A stretch of DNA of 64,000 nucleotides from positions 1-64,000 of the IMG/VR virus record IMGVR_UViG_3300028284_000003, one strand, 5' to 3'. Both the position numbers and the translations under genes were made by a program. The notes beneath the pieces were generated by a model. That model worked only from the letters and a program-made list of their open reading frames with translations, ran no database searches and was not told the DNA's origin. This document shows positions 31,944-39,734 of this stretch, piece by piece; the first letter of the stretch is position 1, and every line of letters starts with the position of its first letter. Source of the DNA: a virus.

Positions 31944-33932
31944 TTAAACGCCAATTTTGGCATATGTTATCATATCTTCTACAGCTTTTAACGCTTTCTT
32001 TTTTGCAGCATCGAATTCTTTTGAATATCTGCTTGCAGATCCACCTTTGCTTGATCTACGTATTTCGTCTCTTAGCTTTAATAAACCTGCTTCTTCTTTA
32101 CTTGTTTTAAGTTTAGGTGCAGCTTCATTTATAAAACTTTCTAATGTTTGTAAATTTTTCATAGTATTTTCTTTCGATTCGTCTTTAGTAACCTTAATCT
32201 TTTCTTCTAGTTTTTCAGCACTAGCCTCTTCAATATACTCTCCAAGTTCTGGATCGTCCCATCCATCAGGAGATGCTAAAACTGCTTGTAGATCTTCTCT
32301 TGAACCTGTTAGCTCAACTTCTGGCCAACCACTTGGTCCACTAGGATCTAAAACTTTCATTGTAACTTTATGTTTCTTTAAAAGTTTTTTAAGTATCTTT
32401 GATTTAGGATCCATTGCATCCATAACTACAGTAGCTTCATTTATAAAACTTTCTAATGTTTGTAAATTTTTCATAGTATTTTCTTTCGCTTCGTTAAATT
32501 GTTTTGCATATTTTTTATAAGTAGATTTATTTCCAAAAGCGTCAATAGCATCTACCATACTGTAATGGTCTCCATCATAATACTCATCTGCAAGTTTTCT
32601 TCCCCATTTACTGTTTAAGAAATTATATGCAGAATCTTGTGTAAAGTTATGAGATCCTATTAAATAATTCATTGCATCTTCAAATGCTATTTCAATAGAA
32701 TCTTCTTCTTCGTAGTTTGACATAGTTCCCCAAAAGCCATACTCAGTATTTATCATATCTATGTCAATTGCTTCACTAACATATTCTTTCATGAAACTTT
32801 TTATTTTTGATTTTGGAGCTTTTCCTAAAATAATGTCTCTTAATTCATATTTATTAATAACTCCTTGTCTTATTGCATTTGCTACTAATTTAATATCAAG
32901 ATTATGATTTGATAAAAATTCTTCAGTTGTTCCTGTTCCTACATTAGATGCAAGTCTATGTAATGAATATGCATCATCGGATAAAGACTCATTAATTTTA
33001 TATTTTCTAAGAAGTGCATGATAAGTTTTTTCTTCTGAGCTTGTCATTTGATGTATTGTACCATCTTCTTTTCTTTTTAAGATTTTATCTAAATGTCTTT
33101 TATTTAAATCTCCACCTTGTTCAGCGTCTATTGCATCTTCTAAACTTGCAACTTCAATCTTTTCATTCATAGACTCTTTAACTACCATATAATCTTTAAT
33201 ATCATATAATGCTCCATCAAAATCTACATTCATGCTTCCACTAGGAAAAACTCTTTCAACTGTACCTACAATATCATTTTGTCTAATTTTACCTAAACTT
33301 CTTGAATAATCATTTGAAATTCCAGGAGTTCTACCTCTATTCATTTGTTGAAGTCCTTTAAGAGTTAATTTAACCTTGTCTCCTTCTTTAAATTCTGATT
33401 TCTTTTCGTCTATAGATTCAGTAGAAAGTTCTTCATCATCATCTTCATCATCATCCTTTTCAACTTCAATATCATAGTCTCCATCGATTTCTATTTTAAT
33501 TTCATCTTCGGTTTGTAAAGTTGCATTTTTATCTAACTGTTGAATGTGATCGTCAACCACTTTTTGTGCAGCTGTTTTTTCGTCATTTAGTTTTTTAAGC
33601 TCCTGTAGTTTCTCTTCTTGCTTTTCAGTTTTACCAGCATCTCTTGCAGCTGCCCACTCTTTAACTACTTTTTTAAGATCATTTGTGATTTGCGCAACAT
33701 CATTAAGTGCTTTATCTAATTGCTTACGAGTAACTTTCTTTTCTGCTAACATTTGCAAACTTTCCATACATTGCATTTGCCATTGAGTACCTAAATAATA
33801 AGCAGTGTATTCTTCCTTTGTTAAACCATGGATCTGTGCATTCATTTCTACATAGTCTTCCCACTCACTAGAATGTTGAATGGCTAAGCCATTGACCAAA
33901 GTAACCATTTCTAAAGTTAATAAAGTTTCCAT
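31944..33932 (-). CDS. Mosaic polyprotein with repeated head-targeting-like modules
   Basis: The 662-residue protein has an N-terminal helical and coiled-coil region with an acidic Asp/Glu stretch (DDEDDDEEL), then several modules. Two internal segments read ENTMKNLQTLESFINEA, identical to each other and to the leader class of neighbouring proteins. A third, IKSFMKEYVSEA, is related. The DNA repeat includes the bases before the internal ATG. It thus looks like several originally separate packaged proteins joined in one frame, possibly with internal starts. A late-type box lies 27-35 nt upstream. Confidence 0.7.
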   Translation of the reverse strand: METLLTLEMVTLVNGLAIQHSSEWEDYVEMNAQIHGLTKEEYTAYYLGTQWQMQCMESLQMLAEKKVTRKQLDKALNDVAQITNDLKKVVKEWAAARDAGKTEKQEEKLQELKKLNDEKTAAQKVVDDHIQQLDKNATLQTEDEIKIEIDGDYDIEVEKDDDEDDDEELSTESIDEKKSEFKEGDKVKLTLKGLQQMNRGRTPGISNDYSRSLGKIRQNDIVGTVERVFPSGSMNVDFDGALYDIKDYMVVKESMNEKIEVASLEDAIDAEQGGDLNKRHLDKILKRKEDGTIHQMTSSEEKTYHALLRKYKINESLSDDAYSLHRLASNVGTGTTEEFLSNHNLDIKLVANAIRQGVINKYELRDIILGKAPKSKIKSFMKEYVSEAIDIDMINTEYGFWGTMSNYEEEDSIEIAFEDAMNYLIGSHNFTQDSAYNFLNSKWGRKLADEYYDGDHYSMVDAIDAFGNKSTYKKYAKQFNEAKENTMKNLQTLESFINEATVVMDAMDPKSKILKKLLKKHKVTMKVLDPSGPSGWPEVELTGSREDLQAVLASPDGWDDPELGEYIEEASAEKLEEKIKVTKDESKENTMKNLQTLESFINEAAPKLKTSKEEAGLLKLRDEIRRSSKGGSASRYSKEFDAAKKKALKAVEDMITYAKIGV
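32121..32176. repeat. 56-nt direct repeat inside the polyprotein gene, copy A
   Basis: This stretch is identical to 32433-32488, 312 nt away. It codes for ENTMKNLQTLESFINEA and includes the bases just upstream of the internal ATG. Confidence 0.9.
32433..32488. repeat. 56-nt direct repeat inside the polyprotein gene, copy B
   Basis: Second copy of the 56-nt unit at 32121-32176; a perfect match. Confidence 0.9.
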
Positions 33933-33958
33933 TAATTATTATAATTTTTTCTATTTAG

Positions 33959-33967
33959 TTATATATC
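33959..33967 (-). promoter_or_regulatory. Late-promoter-like box GATATATAA (polyprotein gene)
   Basis: TTATATATC on the plus strand, 27-35 nt before the ATG at 33932. Confidence 0.5.
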
Positions 33968-34081
33968 TTTATTATATTTATTCCTGAGGTATTCTTGATG
34001 TGCTTTTCTTTTCATACCATTTATAAAAAACCAACTACATTTAAGATCAAACCATTTTTCTATTTTTTTAAAAAAATTCAT
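33959..34081 (-). CDS. Small basic protein
   Basis: A 40-residue ORF (MNFFKKIEKWFDLKCSWFF start) has an ATGA overlap with the next gene upstream. Its stop lies in the GATATATAA box of the polyprotein gene. The function is unknown. Confidence 0.4.
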   Translation of the reverse strand: MNFFKKIEKWFDLKCSWFFINGMKRKAHQEYLRNKYNKDI

Positions 34082-34227
34082 GAGTAACTGTTATAGTAAG
34101 AGTATCTTATTGAAAGTAATTTTTTAGCAATATTAAACTCTTTGATTTTATTTAATTTTAAACCATATTCTTTAGCGATTGATATTAAGACTGGCTCTAC
34201 TTCTAAGATTGTCATTTTTCCTATCAT
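34078..34227 (-). CDS. Small hypothetical protein
   Basis: A 49-residue ORF starts MIGKMTILEVEPVLISIAKEYG and has a basic aromatic tail (RYSYYNSYS). It overlaps the next small gene by 4 nt. The function is unknown. Confidence 0.45.
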   Translation of the reverse strand: MIGKMTILEVEPVLISIAKEYGLKLNKIKEFNIAKKLLSIRYSYYNSYS

Positions 34228-34245
34228 GTTATTTATATGAGAAAA

Positions 34246-34449
34246 TTACCTTTTGTTTTTTTCTTTATATCCCCATGGATGAATAAAAAGTCCATTATAT
34301 TTTTTTATCCATGATAATTGCTCTCCTCCTTTTGTGGTTTTAATTAAACGAGTTATTCTACTTTTCTGTTCTAATTGTTTGTTAAATGATTTTGTTAGTA
34401 TTTTTACGAATAATTCTTGAGGTGTATATTGATCTAAAACTATTACCAT
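34246..34449 (-). CDS. Small basic protein
   Basis: This 67-residue basic protein has KILTKSFNKQLEQKSR and a C-terminal WGYKEKNKR. It overlaps the upstream gene by 7 nt. The function is unknown. Confidence 0.5.
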   Translation of the reverse strand: MVIVLDQYTPQELFVKILTKSFNKQLEQKSRITRLIKTTKGGEQLSWIKKYNGLFIHPWGYKEKNKR

Positions 34450-34820
34450 AAAATCATACCTGAATCTCTAGCCAATTCTTTACCGTACATGTTGCTTTTC
34501 CAAAGAATTGGTTTTACATACTTTATTAGTTTACCGATGTCTTTTAATTCATCTAAGGTATCTGGCTCTTCATAATGATAGAATATTGCACGATCTGAAT
34601 AATCTACTCTCTTATTTGTAAGTTGTTCTTTAATTATTTTAAAAGAGTCAATATAATTACTAAGATCTATATAGAGCCTTTCATTATGTAATAGCCAAGG
34701 TGAAAACTCTAATTCAAGGTATTTTGCATCCACTTTCATCAAATAAGAGAGCATGGTATATTTTTTAAATTCAAAATCTATCGGTGTATCTGTAAAGAAA
34801 TGGAATTCTATTACATCCAT
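34443..34820 (-). CDS. Hypothetical protein
   Basis: This 125-residue soluble protein has an alternating strand/helix pattern (VIEFHFFTDTPIDFEF start). Stop and start are shared with neighbours by one base. No family is recognised. Confidence 0.5.
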   Translation of the reverse strand: MDVIEFHFFTDTPIDFEFKKYTMLSYLMKVDAKYLELEFSPWLLHNERLYIDLSNYIDSFKIIKEQLTNKRVDYSDRAIFYHYEEPDTLDELKDIGKLIKYVKPILWKSNMYGKELARDSGMILW

Positions 34821-35182
34821 TATTTAGGTTCTCTGAGAAAAGTGTCTCTATATTTAAAGTTTCTGTTTCTACCACTGTTTGGCTTAAAGCCAAAGCTTTT
34901 GTAGAATTTTTTAAGTCTACCAAGATTACTACCAAACTCATCAACTGGAGTAACTCCAACTGTCTTTCCTTCTCGGTCAGCGCGGGTGACTAACATGTTC
35001 ATTATATCACTACCAAGCCCCTCGTTTCTAAATTGCGGTTTAATTATTATCTGATCTAAATAAATGCTGTCTGTGTCCTCGAATATCCACAGCGAGTTAA
35101 TCTTATCGCCATATAACATATCAATCTCTTTCATTAAAGGAGACTTCTTCTGAAACTCATCATATGACTTTATATTTCTCAT
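34820..35182 (-). CDS. GNAT-family acetyltransferase
   Basis: The 120-residue protein has the GNAT core: YLDQIIIKPQFRNEGLGSDIM (the acetyl-CoA-binding RxxGxG/A part), ADREGKTVGVTPV and FYKSFGFKP. The first residues, MRNIKSYDEFQKKS, are another variant of the leader shared by the packaged-type proteins. It acetylates an unknown amine. Confidence 0.8.
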   Translation of the reverse strand: MRNIKSYDEFQKKSPLMKEIDMLYGDKINSLWIFEDTDSIYLDQIIIKPQFRNEGLGSDIMNMLVTRADREGKTVGVTPVDEFGSNLGRLKKFYKSFGFKPNSGRNRNFKYRDTFLREPK

Positions 35183-36330
35183 AACAACTCTCTAAACTTC
35201 TCTGCTTCTATTTCTCTAATCTTTTGTGCAACTTCAGGCCCTTTAACACCAAAGTCTTTCATTACAGTTCTACCATCAGTTGATGGCTTATATTTTAGGA
35301 AGGCTTTAACCATCCTTGTATTTAATCTGTTTAAACGACTCCAATCTAGGATAGTTCTTTTATCTATATCTGTTGTTTGATATTTTTTGTAGAGTTCAAA
35401 TATTTCTTCTGGTTTAATATCCAGTAAATTCTTTAAAAATACAACGGTGTCTATTTCTTCATTTGAAAATGTAAGTTTATTTAATCTTTTCTTAATTGTG
35501 TCAACTTCATTATCTCTAAAAAGTGTTGCAATTTGAATCATCCAATTTTTATTATCAATAAATGTCTTATTAATATTAATATCTGGAAACATTACTCCCC
35601 ATAATTTAAACTCCTCAACCATTTCTAAATATTTTTTAGTTGACTTTGCCGAAATTACTGACTTTTTAAATTCATCTCTAATTCTTTCACTACTTATATC
35701 CTTTAAAGAATTATCGGATATTATAGCCTCAGCGGTATTCTTTTCTAATTTACTTCCTGTGCGGCCTGCAAATCTTAAGGCTCTTAGTTTTCTTAGGGGA
35801 TCTTCATCAAACCTCTCTTGAGCTCTTCCGACTGTTCTAATAGTATTACTTTGAATATCTGCAACTCCTCCAACCAGGTCAACTACCTTTTGTTTATCAA
35901 TATCATAAAATAAAGCGTTGATAGTTAAATCTCTCCTTAATACATCTTTATCAATTGTTGAGTATTCGACAGCATCAGGTCTTCGACCTTTACCAATATC
36001 TTCTCTAAATGTAGCAATTTCCATACCCTCTTTAAAACTTGGAGTCTTTGCAATAACAACTCCAAATTGTTGACCAACTTCTCCGACTGTATCAAACCCT
36101 CCAGACTTTAATATATCTATAACTTCACCTGGCTTAGCATCTGTTGCTAAATCAAAATCTTTAGGTTTTTGACCAAGAAGAGCATCTCTAACAGCTCCAC
36201 CTACAATATACAATTCCTTCTTATTTTTCTTAAAAAGTTTATGTAAATCTTTAACATCTCTAGGGACATATAAATTTAAACTCTGTTGAGCTTCTAAAAG
36301 CAATATGAATTGAGACATTGGTTTAATCAT
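35179..36330 (-). CDS. cca: CCA-adding tRNA nucleotidyltransferase / poly(A) polymerase family
   Basis: The 383-residue protein has the class II head motif YIVGGAVRDALLG and DFDLATDAKP (catalytic Asp pair), then RRDLTINALFYD and a ERFDEDPLRKLRALRFA neck motif. This is typical of tRNA CCA-adding enzymes and their poly(A) polymerase relatives. None of the nine tRNAs in the window encodes CCA, so a phage CCA-adding enzyme makes sense. It overlaps the GNAT gene by 4 nt. Confidence 0.88.
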   Translation of the reverse strand: MIKPMSQFILLLEAQQSLNLYVPRDVKDLHKLFKKNKKELYIVGGAVRDALLGQKPKDFDLATDAKPGEVIDILKSGGFDTVGEVGQQFGVVIAKTPSFKEGMEIATFREDIGKGRRPDAVEYSTIDKDVLRRDLTINALFYDIDKQKVVDLVGGVADIQSNTIRTVGRAQERFDEDPLRKLRALRFAGRTGSKLEKNTAEAIISDNSLKDISSERIRDEFKKSVISAKSTKKYLEMVEEFKLWGVMFPDININKTFIDNKNWMIQIATLFRDNEVDTIKKRLNKLTFSNEEIDTVVFLKNLLDIKPEEIFELYKKYQTTDIDKRTILDWSRLNRLNTRMVKAFLKYKPSTDGRTVMKDFGVKGPEVAQKIREIEAEKFRELL

Positions 36331-36344
36331 GTTTTATATATTTA

Positions 36345-36419
36345 TTAAATATAATCATTTCGAACGACATAAAAAAATCTAGAGGCACTTATTTTCAATA
36401 GTTATTAACAGAGATTTTA
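36345..36419 (-). promoter_or_regulatory. Recurrent intergenic module, copy 3 (partial)
   Basis: The segment has ACATAAAAAAATCTAGAGGCACTT and AGTTATTAACAG as in copies 1 and 8, but the ATACTAATATAA part is degenerate. It lies between the HAD gene and the CCA enzyme gene. Confidence 0.5.
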
Positions 36420-36428
36420 TTAAAATCA

Positions 36429-37010
36429 TTATCCTCTGTTTTTAAATGCCTTTATCGTTGATATGTTTATTCCATCATATTCTTTTTCTAACTCTTTTAC
36501 TAACCTTAAGTTATTATCATCGTCATCATAAAATTGAAGATCATGAAAGCCTTGATTTATAATTTCTCTAAATGCTTGTTTTTTTCTTTCTGCAATATCT
36601 CCTTTAAATCTATGTATTGGGTCATTGACTGCAAATATTAAATCACTATCTATTGGTGTTTTTAAATAATTTTTTAACCACTTATAAATCATTTTTTTAT
36701 TATCCCTTGCCGTGACTATACCTATTGCTATTTTTCTTCTATAAGCTTCTTGTAATATTTTAAAATAATAATTAATAAGCTTACCTGCTTTCATTATTTC
36801 AAGACTCTTAAATTCCTCGAAACTTAGGATTTGATGTGGTTTTTTTTGAAAGGTATTAAACTCTTCTGGAGTAATAGAAAACGTTTCACCGGTCAATTTA
36901 TTCTTAACTTGAATTTTGGCTGGCGTAACAACGATAGTATCATCTAAGTCAAAGACTAAGATCTTTCCCATCTTATAGGGCTTCGCTTCATATAACTCTG
37001 TTGGACTCAT
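36429..37010 (-). CDS. HAD-superfamily phosphatase
   Basis: The 193-residue protein has the HAD motifs LVFDLDDTIV (about 17-26), VTARDNKKM (motif II region) and FYDDDDNN (motif IV). The inserted region is helical. It may be a nucleotide or polynucleotide phosphatase. It begins MSPTELYEAKPYKM, and the true start could instead be MGKILVF. Confidence 0.75.
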   Translation of the reverse strand: MSPTELYEAKPYKMGKILVFDLDDTIVVTPAKIQVKNKLTGETFSITPEEFNTFQKKPHQILSFEEFKSLEIMKAGKLINYYFKILQEAYRRKIAIGIVTARDNKKMIYKWLKNYLKTPIDSDLIFAVNDPIHRFKGDIAERKKQAFREIINQGFHDLQFYDDDDNNLRLVKELEKEYDGINISTIKAFKNRG

Positions 37011-37016
37011 AACAGA

Positions 37017-37025
37017 TTATATATC
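37017..37025 (-). promoter_or_regulatory. Late-promoter-like box GATATATAA (HAD gene)
   Basis: TTATATATC on the plus strand lies 7-15 nt before the ATG at 37010. The short distance is compatible with a start at the downstream ATG (MGKILVF). Confidence 0.4.
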
Positions 37026-37029
37026 TTTA

Positions 37030-37293
37030 TTACTTTTTAGTGAGTGCGAGAAATGTATAAGCGTTACAATAAATAATTGACATAAGAATAATAGTTGCAT
37101 AAACTATTGAGTTTTCTATCTCTCCTTTAAGCGCCACTGTAAAAATACCTAGAAAGAAAAGTTTAACACCTAAACTTCCATAGGCTAAGCCCATGCCGAT
37201 TTGTGTAAATCTTTTTGAAAGTTGAATAATAATTCTTGTAATTAAGACTAAAAATATTGAGGCTAAAAGGCCATAAACTATTGAATTTATCAT
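37030..37293 (-). CDS. Small multi-helix membrane protein
   Basis: The 87-residue protein has three hydrophobic segments (about 2-20, 32-55, 64-82). There is no motif. A GATATATAG box, one base off, lies 25-33 nt upstream. The function is unknown. Confidence 0.55.
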   Translation of the reverse strand: MINSIVYGLLASIFLVLITRIIIQLSKRFTQIGMGLAYGSLGVKLFFLGIFTVALKGEIENSIVYATIILMSIIYCNAYTFLALTKK

Positions 37294-37317
37294 GATGCTT
37301 ATTTATAATTGTTGCAT

Positions 37318-37326
37318 CTATATATC
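37318..37326 (-). promoter_or_regulatory. Late-promoter-like box (one mismatch)
   Basis: CTATATATC on the plus strand, one base off TTATATATC, lies 25-33 nt before the ATG at 37293. Confidence 0.35.
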
Positions 37327-37381
37327 ACCTCTTTACAAAAGGTTTATGTTCTTAGGACATTAATTTACTTTTGTTCAATCT

Positions 37382-37711
37382 TTAATAATCTTCATCAAGA
37401 TCATCATTACTTGGAATATACTTTGGTAATTCTTTTTCAATTTCTAATTTCCATAAAAGATAGTTTGGAACTATAAATTTTCTTTCATGTTTTGGAACAT
37501 AAAATGTAGTTTTAGTAATAGTTTGTCTTGTAATTCTTGCCTGCTTATATCCTTTAATAAAAACAATATCATCTACGTTGAAGTCATTACCCCATAAAAA
37601 TTGAATGCCCATAAAAAAATTCTGAATTGTTTCTTTAAATGCAAAGCCAAGAAATGCAGAAATTGCTAAAACTCCCCATTCACCAATATACGTATATATT
37701 TCCTCTTTCAT
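37382..37711 (-). CDS. Minimal MscS-like membrane protein
   Basis: The 109-residue protein resembles only the pore helix and beta domain of MscS: one N-terminal helix, then NFFMGIQFLWGNDFNVDDIVFI, a beta part with ITRQTITKTTFYV, and FIVPNYLLWK near the end, where MscS has IPN. Cellular MscS has about 280 residues, so this is a reduced form. It may affect membrane tension or ion flow, or have a quite different job. Confidence 0.55.
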   Translation of the reverse strand: MKEEIYTYIGEWGVLAISAFLGFAFKETIQNFFMGIQFLWGNDFNVDDIVFIKGYKQARITRQTITKTTFYVPKHERKFIVPNYLLWKLEIEKELPKYIPSNDDLDEDY

Positions 37712-37995
37712 TAATCTTCATCTTGTATTTTTCTAAGCTCTTCCTTTAATTCAAAAAGTCTCCATTCATAATCAAAAAGTTCTTCTCTTGGAATTCTACC
37801 TGCTTTAAATGCCTTTTTAGCAGCAACATACTCTCTTTCTAATTTTCTAATACTTTTATTAAGGTCATTAAGTAGAGGGTCTATTACATGCTTATTTTCT
37901 AGTTGAGAAGAATGTACACCTGTGTGCTTTCCTGGTTCTACTACCATTAAATTAAATTCTGAAAATAATTGTAAAAATCTTTCTATTTTTTTCAT
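37711..37995 (-). CDS. Helical protein with capsid-targeting-like start
   Basis: The 94-residue protein starts MKKIERFLQLFSEFN, related to the leader but without a clear cleavage site, and is a long charged helix (REYVAAKKAFKAG). Its start shares a base with the MscS-like gene stop. The function is unknown. Confidence 0.5.
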   Translation of the reverse strand: MKKIERFLQLFSEFNLMVVEPGKHTGVHSSQLENKHVIDPLLNDLNKSIRKLEREYVAAKKAFKAGRIPREELFDYEWRLFELKEELRKIQDED

Positions 37996-38013
37996 AAATT
38001 AAAAATTAGTGAT

Positions 38014-38610
38014 TTATTTATTATATATTTGATATTTTTCATAGTCTTTATAAATAGGGTCTATATTTGGAAAATAGTATTCATAAACAGATGAACCATT
38101 ATCTAAAATTATAGTTTTATAAAAACCAGAAGGTACAATTGCCCCTGTGTTTAGTCTTTTACTTCCTTCTCCAAATGCAACTTTAATCTGTACTGTAACT
38201 TTATTATATTGACTTGCCAATTCTCGTTCTAGCTTTTCTAGTTCCTTCCAAACACCTCTATTTAAACTATAATATTGTAATGCACAATTTAAATAATTAA
38301 AAGTCTCTTTAATCATTGGATATGTGCAGTTTTGACTCGCTGCTGGCACTAAATGCCCTCTATCCCATGGATTTTTATAATAATCTCCATTGTCTGAAGT
38401 ATGAATTTTTTTATCTCTAAAAAATTTAATACCTGTCCTAGATTCTCCATAATCACAATGATATACTTCATACTCTATATAAAGAGGTTGTTCAAATACT
38501 TCACTGTAAAATCCCCAGTAATACTCTTTTTCAAACTTGATCCTTTTAGATTTTTGTGAAAATACACTTAAAGTAAAAAGTAAGATTAATAACGTACTAA
38601 GCCTCTTCAT
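38014..38610 (-). CDS. Secreted DNA/RNA non-specific endonuclease (NUC1 family)
   Basis: The 198-residue protein has a signal peptide (MKRLSTLLILLFTLSVFSQ) and the ββα-Me nuclease signature DRGHLVPAAS at about 83-92, in which the His is the general base. The metal-binding Asn falls in the NYLNCALQ region. Family members cut DNA and RNA without sequence preference. Export to the periplasm would allow it to degrade incoming DNA or nucleic acids released at lysis. Confidence 0.8.
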   Translation of the reverse strand: MKRLSTLLILLFTLSVFSQKSKRIKFEKEYYWGFYSEVFEQPLYIEYEVYHCDYGESRTGIKFFRDKKIHTSDNGDYYKNPWDRGHLVPAASQNCTYPMIKETFNYLNCALQYYSLNRGVWKELEKLERELASQYNKVTVQIKVAFGEGSKRLNTGAIVPSGFYKTIILDNGSSVYEYYFPNIDPIYKDYEKYQIYNK

Positions 38611-38797
38611 TATATTTTACCATTTCTAAAGCCCTTGCAACTAATACTGCATCATTAACTGTTAATATCCCATGCTTCTGTGCTATTGTAGCAGTTTGTG
38701 CTAATACACCAACTGCTTGATTAATTGTCATTTCCTGTGCTTGTTTAAAAGTAGTAGACTGTTCTATTACAGACCCTGTTGTTTCTTTTTTTGCCAT
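38597..38797 (-). CDS. Small helical protein
   Basis: The 66-residue acidic protein (AQEMTINQAVGVLAQTATIA) has no motif I recognise. It overlaps the nuclease gene by 14 nt. It could be a cytoplasmic partner or inhibitor of the nuclease, but this is a guess from position. Confidence 0.5.
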   Translation of the reverse strand: MAKKETTGSVIEQSTTFKQAQEMTINQAVGVLAQTATIAQKHGILTVNDAVLVARALEMVKYNEEA

Positions 38798-38840
38798 TTT
38801 TATTTATATTTAAATATTATATTACTTAAAATATAAAAGT

Positions 38841-39734
38841 TTATAAATTTTTAATTAATTGTATTAATTCAGGTTGCGGAAATACATCGCTTTTATCTTT
38901 TCTAAAATTAGTGTGATTTAATAGACCGTATATTCTTCCTTCAGTTGCTGGTAAATTTAGATCAAATGCATTCACTCCTTGATTTATCCAATTTTGCATA
39001 CCTATTTTTAAATCTATTCCATGTGTTTCTGACAAATATTTTAATAAAGCTTCAAGAGACTTAAGTTGTTCGTTTGAGTATCTATGAAAAGCCTTATATC
39101 CTCTAAATGGGTTTTTTAAAATACACACTTGTGATTCTTCAACTAAAGCTCCAAACCAAGTGTACCAATTGCCATTTTTTTCTTTTAATCCACCTGCACT
39201 GCAAATTTCTATACTTAAAGAGTGTCTTTTTAAATACATTGTTGAGCCATATCCAATATGCCACCCATAATATTCATCATCAATTGCTCTAATTATTTTT
39301 CCATCATGGTTATTATTTCTACCATCTATTGAAACTCCTCCAATAACATAATTAGTTCCTACTCTACCTCTATTATCAGTAGACCAATGATCTATAACTT
39401 TATATGGATTTTCTCTCCCGGCTGTATGATGTAAAACAATATATTGTTTACTCGTAGGATCTTTAACATATTGCCCTTCTGGTAAGTGATATGTCTCTAT
39501 CCAATTTCCATAGGATTGCCTATCAGTATCTAAACTATATTCTATTGGATTATATTGTAATGCTTTCCAAGTTCTAGGTCCAACTATTCCATCACTGGGT
39601 ATTTTATTTCTTCTTTGAAAAGACGCTACAGAACCTTTAGTTTGATTTCCAAATATTCCATCAACTGGTTTAAGTCCTAAAAGGTCTTGTAAAATTTTAA
39701 CGTATTCTCCAGTGCTTCCTATTTTTAATATCAT
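38841..39734 (-). CDS. Endolysin: peptidoglycan-binding domain plus N-acetylmuramoyl-L-alanine amidase
   Basis: The 297-residue protein has an N-terminal PG-binding-1 domain (about 1-60: VKILQDLLGLKPVDGIFGNQT and PRTWKAL) and an Amidase_2 domain (about 95-290) with zinc-binding LHHTAG at 101-106 and a C-terminal HTNFRKDKSDVFP at about 274-286. It should cut the amide bond between muramic acid and L-Ala in the cell wall at lysis. It has no signal peptide, so it needs a holin. A multi-pass membrane protein gene overlaps it by 4 nt. Confidence 0.9.
   Translation of the reverse strand: MILKIGSTGEYVKILQDLLGLKPVDGIFGNQTKGSVASFQRRNKIPSDGIVGPRTWKALQYNPIEYSLDTDRQSYGNWIETYHLPEGQYVKDPTSKQYIVLHHTAGRENPYKVIDHWSTDNRGRVGTNYVIGGVSIDGRNNNHDGKIIRAIDDEYYGWHIGYGSTMYLKRHSLSIEICSAGGLKEKNGNWYTWFGALVEESQVCILKNPFRGYKAFHRYSNEQLKSLEALLKYLSETHGIDLKIGMQNWINQGVNAFDLNLPATEGRIYGLLNHTNFRKDKSDVFPQPELIQLIKNL

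Noticed and set aside
31957-32520. A 187-codon frame on the plus strand within the polyprotein gene
   Set aside because: It is antisense to a well-supported gene with a leader and repeats and has no start context or domain.
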